DNA of 19,170 nucleotides from NCBI GenBank assembly GCA_964585575.1, contig CAZPEM010000054.1:1-19170 (forward strand), written 5' to 3'. The notes under the pieces are model-generated. The model was not told the origin of the DNA. It was given only the letters and a program-made list of their open reading frames with translations, and did not search any database. A program made the position numbers and the translations under genes. Below are positions 14,171 to 19,170 of the stretch, in pieces. The first letter of the stretch is position 1, and each line of letters opens with the position of its first letter. The DNA is from UBA4655 sp964585575. Its GTDB lineage: Bacteria > Planctomycetota > Planctomycetia > Pirellulales > UBA1268.

Positions 14171-17100
14171 TCACTGCTGCGGAGCCGGATTCGCCGGCTC
14201 CGCAATCGGCCTGATCCCAACCTGTTCGATTGTACGTTCGGGCACCCGCAAGGGGAGGGTATTTCTTCCGCCGGCACGCGAAGAAGCCCCGCGTTCGTCG
14301 GCCGGCTGCGGCGATGCAGACTGCGGCGCTGCCGACTGCGGCGCTGCGGGAGGCGGCTGCCGCAGAAACGCCTCGAGCGAAAGGTTTCGCTTGGCGAACG
14401 CGTCGAAGTGCATGAGCAGATCGGTGAGCGCGGCGACCTGCTGCTCGCTCGTGCCGCGATAGAGATCCTGGCTCACCGGCTGGTCGAACGGAATATTCAC
14501 CGGCATGCCCGTGTACGGGAGGAACCGCTTCGGGTTGGCGATCCAGTCGTGGGTGTAGTCGGGCCTGAGCCTCTGATGGATCCGCTCGAGCTGCGGGGCG
14601 AGCGCCTTCGGATTGCCGGGCGGCGAGTAGCTGCCGAGCAGATGGCACTTCACGCAGTAGTTGCCGTTGGTGACGATCTTGAGCGCGTCGGAGAGGTGGC
14701 GCGGATGCGACGCCTCCGCGGCAGCGAGCGACGACTGCTCGTAGCGGGCATCGTAGTCGTACGGGAAGTCGGCCCCGTCGACCGCCGCGAAGTAGTTCAC
14801 GAGCTTGCCAGATTCCTCGGATCCGAAATGGAACTTCGGCATACGCAGCACAGCCGCCGGACGGATCGTGTGCGGCTCGAGCAGGAATCGGTGGAGCCAG
14901 CCGGTCTGAACCTTGAGACCTTCACCCACCAGTGGAGGCGGCAGCCAGCCCCAGGCGTCGTCGGGCTTCACGTTGGGATTGATCACCTTCTCGTCACGGA
15001 TCACCACCGGAAAGAGCAGCCTCGCCAGATCGCCACCGCGGGCCGGATACCGCTTGCCGGCCGTAAGAGCGTCGTCGGGCACGAGCAGGTTTTGCGCTCC
15101 GACCGGCCGAGGCTCGCCGTCCACGAGGGCGTCCTTGAAGAGCATGAACGGATGATGGACCACCGCCTCCGCATCCCCCTCCTCGACGGGCACCCCATCC
15201 TCGTCCACTCGCTGCGGCCGGCCCGTTTCGGGGTCGAGCACCGGCATGCCATGGAGCACCGCCTTCCGGCGGCCTTGGCGGTCGGTCGCGAGCGACTCGG
15301 CGACCTGCTCGGACGTGAATCGCGGCGCGAGGAACGGATAGTCGGCCAACTTCGGCGAATCGCCGAGCGAGTCCGGGCGGTAGCGGATGTCCCACCGATC
15401 GAGCTCGAGCGCGTGGCAGCCGCCGCAATTGTACTGCTCGGCGACCTTGAGGCCGTCGAGCCTCGCCTGCTCGCGCGGCCCCGGAGTATTCACGAACTGC
15501 GGCGCCGGAGGCTCGGCCACGAGTCCCAGCACGAACGTCATCACCGCCTCCCGCTGCGCGTCGTTGAACGGGAACTTCGGCATGCGGTATCGCTCGTTGT
15601 AGGACTTGTTTTCGGCCTTCTTGTAGTCGTAGCTCCGAGGCGCCCGAAGTTTCTGCCAGAGGAAGCCCTGGCGGTCATGCGCGAGGAGCCGAGAGAGGAA
15701 ATAGCCGGTGTCGGGATCGACCGACTCGGGGCTCACGTGAGGCTCTTCGGTGCTCGCGTAGGCGAGGTCGGACGCCACCGTCGGATCGGCCGGGACGGTC
15801 TTTCCGCTCTTGTCCATCGCGGTCGGGCCATGCGTCTCCTTGCCTCCGCCATGCGGCCCATTCGCACCAGCGTGACCATGATGGCCGCCGCCATGGGGAT
15901 CATGACCGGCAAGCTGCGCCATGACGAAATGCGAGACCTGCTCGAAGGCGATCTTGGACGATTCCTTCCGGCCCCAGTCGGCGAGCGCCGCACCGGCCGG
16001 CTTGGCATCCTCGAAGCCCGGAATGTCGTGGCAGGAGTAGCAGGCGAGCTTCGCGATCGTTTTCTTCCCGACGTACTCGAGGAGTTTTCGATCGCGGTCG
16101 GTTGCGTTGGCCGTGAGGCCCAGGAGCATCCGCTCGTCACCCTGGATCGCGGCCATCTCCGGCGGGAGACCGCCCTTCGCATACTCCTCCGCCTTCACGG
16201 CCGGAAAGCGGTCCTTCAGATACATCACCGCCAGTTCCTCGGTCGCCTTCCGCTCGTCGGCAGTCAGCGAGTCGGCCGCGGGGATGCCGGTCGGCTTCCA
16301 GCCGTCGTTCGACGCCATCAGGTACGCCGTCGCGTCGGCGGCCGGATCGCTCAGCCGTCCGTCGGCGAGCTTCACCGGCTCGAGCAGGACGTTCGGCATG
16401 AGCGTCTTCGGATGGTAGCGGGCGGGCTCACGCAGCCAGCTGTAGAGCCAGGCCGGGCCGGTCTTGTTCGAGGCGACCTTCGCCCCCATCCGCGACAAAT
16501 TCGGGCCGTGCGTGCTCTTCGCCTCGGGGAAGTCCGAGTGTTGGTGGCAGGCCAGGCAGCCCCGAACCTGGAACACCTTCTTCCCCCGCTCCACGTCGGG
16601 AGCGGCGGTGATGCCCTCATAGGGCTTCACGAAGTCGAACGGCTGGCTCGACGCCGACAGGTAGGTGATCATCGAGCGGATCTCGATCGGTTCGTACCGC
16701 TCGCTCTCTTCGAGTCCCTTGCCCGAGAGATGCTCCCAAAGGCCGAAGAACTTCGGCATCTTCGTCGAAGGCCGGAAGTCGGTCGGATCGCGGAGCCATG
16801 AGTAGGCCCAGTCGAAGCCGACCTTGTCCTTCACGTGGCGGAGGCTCGGGCCAACCTTCGGCAGGGAACCAGGCGTCTCGGGATCCTTGAGCAGCACGGC
16901 GAGCTGGTGGGAACGCGGCGACAGCTTGGCCTCGGCTCCCGCGCGGGCGTCGGTTTCGATCGCCTCGCGGAGCCGCTCGCGGGCAGCCCGTCCGTCCGGC
17001 CCGCCCTCGACATCCTTCGCCCACCGCTCCGCGGTCGGGCCGAGCTTGGCGAGCCCCGGATCCGAGAGCACGGCCTGCGCCACCTCGTGGTAGTTGGGGG

Positions 17101-18796
17101 AGAGCCGCATGTCGGGTCCGATCCGCTTGTCGGGACCTGCGTAGCCGTTGATCTCGTGGCAGCCGTAGCAGCCGTACTGCCGAATGAGGTGGTAGCCCTC
17201 CACGAGCTTCGCCGCCGGCGGCTCCGGAAAACGCGGGCTCGGCTCGAGGTCGACCACCTGGTGATGGCACTTCAGGCAGCTCGACTGCTCGAACCTGTTC
17301 GACAGCATCGGGAAGATCCAGTGATGGTTGTCGAACCATCCGTGCTCGTCGTGCCACTCGCGGGCCTGTTTCGGGCTGTTGGGCGTGTGGCTGGCCCACT
17401 TGAAGCTCGTCGCACTTCCCTGCCCCTCGTGGCAGATCGTGCAACCGAAGGACTGCATCGGATGCGGGCTCGTGGAGCCGACGAAGAGATCGAGGCGGGG
17501 ATGGGATGTGTAGGGCTCCGGCACGCCACGACGGACCTCGACCGTGACGGGAGCGGCCCACTTCGGCGGCGACAGCAGGCTCGAAACCGCCATCCCGCGG
17601 GCGAGGGTCTTCGTGCCGGCCACTTCCACGATCACGTCGCCGACCCTCACGCCGGCCTGGGCCGCCGGACTGCCCGGCACCACGACGCTCACCGTCGGAT
17701 CCTCCTCGCGGAACAGGCCGCGAGGCGACAGACGGATCCCATACATGTCCTCGAGCAGGTGATTGCCGTCGGAGTCCTCGCCCGAGGCCTTCGACTTCAC
17801 CGGCTCGGAGGGAGTCGGCAGGGCGATCGTCAGCGACTCCGTGCTGCAATAGAGCGGCTCACCCGGCGCGCCCGGGGCCGACTTGTCGATTCCCTTGTGG
17901 CAGGTGACGCAGCGGTCGAACCGGGCCACGTCGCGGAAGTTGTTGTTGATCGTGAGCTTCGGCAGCCAGATCTGGTCGATTTTGAGCGGGCTGTTGAAGG
18001 CGTCGAGCACCGGCAGCTCCAGCAGAGACTTGCCGAGGTTGGGGGCGCGATCCACGAGGGTCTTGGAGAGCATCGCGAGCTTCTGCTCGTGGTCGGCGAG
18101 CGCCTTGCCGGCGGCGTCCTCCGTCGCCGTGATCTGCCGCAGGAGCGACTCGAGCGACTTGCGGTGCGTGTTGGCCGCCTGCTGCTCGAGATTCGCCGAG
18201 GCAACCTCCGACCGCTTCGCGTCGGCGATCGCGAGGAGCGAGTCGAGCTGCTGCTGCCCGGCGTCGTTCGAGACCGCCAACTCGTAGTCGGCACGCGCCT
18301 TGTCGAGCTCGGCCTTTCGCAGCTTCAGCTCGCCCGCCAGCAGGTCCTCACGGAACTTGGCCCGCCTCGCGATGTCGCGAAACCGCTCGAGAAGGTCCCC
18401 GCGAAGGGCGAGCCGCTTGGCGCCATCGGGCTCGGCCGCGAGACCGGCCACGTCCTTCTCGGCAAGTTCGGCCGCCCGGGCGTCCGCCGGCACGGTGCGG
18501 ACCTGGTCGAGAAACGCCTTCGCCAGCGAGGCGTCGAGGTCGGCCCGCGACGCCTCATCCGCCGCCTGACGCAGTTCGGCCCTGGTCTTGTCGAAGTCGC
18601 GGGAGTCCTGCTCCGCGACCCGCGCCGCGGCCGTCCAGGTCTCGAGCTCGCGAAACTCCCGCTGATACTTCTTCCACGGTCGGGCGTGGTCTGCCGCGAG
18701 CATCGCAACGGTGGCCACGAGCAGCGCGACGGCCGACACGCCGAAGACGACGTGCAGGATCTTCAAGTCTCGCCAAGTTTGTTCTGTTGCGGGCAT
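14171..18796 (-). CDS. octahaem cytochrome c with N-terminal coiled coil and PDZ domain
   Basis: This giant 1541-residue protein is probably the c-type subunit of a cytochrome bc-like complex. The N-terminus has one membrane helix (about 13-34), then a charged, helical and probably coiled-coil region (about 42-250). Eight haem motifs follow: CVTCH 296, CTICH 452, CLKCH 507, CYGCH 543, CLACH 747, CYSCH 919, CGGCH 1124 and CVKCH 1381. Between the first and second lies a PDZ-like domain (about 350-425, with VVPGSPAAQAGVRVGDVI). Several class I-like cytochrome domains show the final 'MPKF' methionines (680, 1072 and 1319). A His/Gly-rich loop sits at 965-990, and the C-terminus is Pro/Ala/Gln-rich. 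The start follows the cytochrome b gene by 28 nt, with GGAG 9 nt before the ATG. Everything after the helix should be periplasmic. Its role, carrying electrons from cytochrome b/Rieske to downstream carriers, is inferred from context. Confidence 0.9.
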   Translation of the reverse strand: MPATEQTWRDLKILHVVFGVSAVALLVATVAMLAADHARPWKKYQREFRELETWTAAARVAEQDSRDFDKTRAELRQAADEASRADLDASLAKAFLDQVRTVPADARAAELAEKDVAGLAAEPDGAKRLALRGDLLERFRDIARRAKFREDLLAGELKLRKAELDKARADYELAVSNDAGQQQLDSLLAIADAKRSEVASANLEQQAANTHRKSLESLLRQITATEDAAGKALADHEQKLAMLSKTLVDRAPNLGKSLLELPVLDAFNSPLKIDQIWLPKLTINNNFRDVARFDRCVTCHKGIDKSAPGAPGEPLYCSTESLTIALPTPSEPVKSKASGEDSDGNHLLEDMYGIRLSPRGLFREEDPTVSVVVPGSPAAQAGVRVGDVIVEVAGTKTLARGMAVSSLLSPPKWAAPVTVEVRRGVPEPYTSHPRLDLFVGSTSPHPMQSFGCTICHEGQGSATSFKWASHTPNSPKQAREWHDEHGWFDNHHWIFPMLSNRFEQSSCLKCHHQVVDLEPSPRFPEPPAAKLVEGYHLIRQYGCYGCHEINGYAGPDKRIGPDMRLSPNYHEVAQAVLSDPGLAKLGPTAERWAKDVEGGPDGRAARERLREAIETDARAGAEAKLSPRSHQLAVLLKDPETPGSLPKVGPSLRHVKDKVGFDWAYSWLRDPTDFRPSTKMPKFFGLWEHLSGKGLEESERYEPIEIRSMITYLSASSQPFDFVKPYEGITAAPDVERGKKVFQVRGCLACHQHSDFPEAKSTHGPNLSRMGAKVASNKTGPAWLYSWLREPARYHPKTLMPNVLLEPVKLADGRLSDPAADATAYLMASNDGWKPTGIPAADSLTADERKATEELAVMYLKDRFPAVKAEEYAKGGLPPEMAAIQGDERMLLGLTANATDRDRKLLEYVGKKTIAKLACYSCHDIPGFEDAKPAGAALADWGRKESSKIAFEQVSHFVMAQLAGHDPHGGGHHGHAGANGPHGGGKETHGPTAMDKSGKTVPADPTVASDLAYASTEEPHVSPESVDPDTGYFLSRLLAHDRQGFLWQKLRAPRSYDYKKAENKSYNERYRMPKFPFNDAQREAVMTFVLGLVAEPPAPQFVNTPGPREQARLDGLKVAEQYNCGGCHALELDRWDIRYRPDSLGDSPKLADYPFLAPRFTSEQVAESLATDRQGRRKAVLHGMPVLDPETGRPQRVDEDGVPVEEGDAEAVVHHPFMLFKDALVDGEPRPVGAQNLLVPDDALTAGKRYPARGGDLARLLFPVVIRDEKVINPNVKPDDAWGWLPPPLVGEGLKVQTGWLHRFLLEPHTIRPAAVLRMPKFHFGSEESGKLVNYFAAVDGADFPYDYDARYEQSSLAAAEASHPRHLSDALKIVTNGNYCVKCHLLGSYSPPGNPKALAPQLERIHQRLRPDYTHDWIANPKRFLPYTGMPVNIPFDQPVSQDLYRGTSEQQVAALTDLLMHFDAFAKRNLSLEAFLRQPPPAAPQSAAPQSASPQPADERGASSRAGGRNTLPLRVPERTIEQVGIRPIAEPANPAPQQ
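14297..14348 (-). repeat. 15-nt tandem repeat coding for PQSA-type units
   Basis: About three in-phase 15-nt copies occur near the 3' end of the octahaem gene (core GACTGCGGCGCTGC on the plus strand). They give the protein units PQSAA, PQSAS and the diverged PQPAD. This is a low-complexity, probably disordered linker or tail where copy number may vary. Confidence 0.6.
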
Positions 18797-18824
18797 GGTG
18801 TGGAGCTCCGACGGGGGAGCGGCG

Positions 18825-19170
18825 TCAGAAGTTCAGGGAAAACTCCGGAATGCTGATGATGTACTTCAGGTTCACCGTCCAGCGGAGGATCATCTTCAGC
18901 GGCAGCGTGAGCATCAGCAGCATGAGATTCATCATCACCATGTAGCGGATGAATCCCATCTTCTTGAAGAAGCCGCGAAAGATCGTCACGGCAAGGAGCG
19001 GCGGCAGGAGCACGAGATAAGCCCCCATGATCAGGAGACCGGGCGCCTCCCGCAGCAGGATGTAGCCCACCTGCGTGAGGGCGCCCGCCCCTTGCGGCGG
19101 CCGGGGCAGCGGACGGTCGAGCAGGTTCACCCAGAACATCTGCGGCAGGTCGACGTTGTTGAGCACCTCG
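18825..19170 (-). CDS. cytochrome b-like membrane subunit, C-terminal part only
   Basis: Only the last 114 or so codons lie in the window. The frame is open to the right edge, so the GTG near 19166 is probably internal. Two hydrophobic helices are visible, one around GYILLREAPGLLIMGAYL and one around YMVMMNLMLLMLTLPLKMIL, followed by the terminal RWTVNLKYIISIPEF. This ending and the position directly before a multihaem cytochrome c gene suit the cytochrome b subunit of a bc-type quinol-oxidising complex. No haem-b histidine pair is within the visible part, so the identification rests on the general character of the tail and on context. An NrfD-like membrane subunit of alternative complex III is the main alternative. 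The stop is 28 nt before the octahaem start. Confidence 0.6.
   Translation of the reverse strand, partial: EVLNNVDLPQMFWVNLLDRPLPRPPQGAGALTQVGYILLREAPGLLIMGAYLVLLPPLLAVTIFRGFFKKMGFIRYMVMMNLMLLMLTLPLKMILRWTVNLKYIISIPEFSLNF

Noticed and set aside
14118..14648. N-terminal extension of the first cupredoxin frame by 177 codons
   Set aside because: It overlaps the end of the octahaem gene, reads as Arg/Ala-rich low-complexity sequence, and a standard signal peptide begins at 14117.
14120..16801. Long plus-strand open frame (893 codons) opposite the octahaem gene
   Set aside because: The translation is Arg/His/Val-rich without domains. It mirrors the codon bias of the GC-rich gene on the other strand, which has eight clear haem motifs.
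16835..18856. Plus-strand open frame (673 codons)
   Set aside because: It is the antisense shadow of the same gene, has a low-complexity charged composition and spans the junction to the cytochrome b gene.

Overview
This is a GC-rich, almost fully coding window in which all 17 recognised genes lie on the minus strand, so transcription runs from the right edge (19170) to the left edge (1). It is an aerobic respiration locus. In transcription order it holds the end of a cytochrome b-like subunit, a giant octahaem cytochrome c with a PDZ domain, two amicyanin-like blue-copper proteins, a dihaem cytochrome c lipoprotein, the cytochrome c oxidase genes coxB and coxA, the haem A biosynthesis genes ctaA and ctaB, coxC, a subunit IV gene, an SCO copper chaperone, a DUF420 protein, a small cysteine-motif membrane protein, two related membrane proteins of unknown function, and malate dehydrogenase. 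The largest gap between genes is 53 bp and many neighbours overlap by 1 to 23 bp. This fits one long, translationally coupled operon whose promoter lies right of the window. I see no tRNA, rRNA, CRISPR, insertion sequence, internal promoter or convincing terminator, and no stretch over 300 bases lacks a gene.

The content suggests a Planctomycetota-like aerobic bacterium. This is an inference from the combination of a very large multihaem c subunit beside cytochrome b, secreted proteins with a CNIHPWM copper motif, an oxidase with His-rich CoxC and subunit IV tails, and the style of the accessory proteins. I cannot confirm it without a database search.

Region by region: 19170-14171 is the bc-type complex part (cytochrome b end plus 1541-residue octahaem protein). 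14117-11145 holds the mobile or tethered carriers: a secreted cupredoxin, a lipoprotein cupredoxin and a dihaem cytochrome c lipoprotein. 11123-4885 is an A-type haem-copper oxidase (CuA in CoxB, haem a/a3-CuB in CoxA, CoxC, subunit IV) with its haem O and haem A synthesis enzymes between coxA and coxC. 4855-978 looks like an assembly module: SCO, DUF420, a CxxCxxC protein and the two unknown membrane proteins. 944-1 is malate dehydrogenase, complete except perhaps for its stop codon.

Working model (inference): electrons leave a quinol-oxidising cytochrome b complex through the octahaem protein, pass over copper and/or haem carriers to CuA, and reduce oxygen at haem a3-CuB. The left part of the operon supplies copper and assembly factors. 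The most original parts are the fused octahaem/PDZ/coiled-coil cytochrome, the twin amicyanin-like proteins, and the pair of unknown proteins at 3415-978 that appear to share a repeated beta-rich domain.
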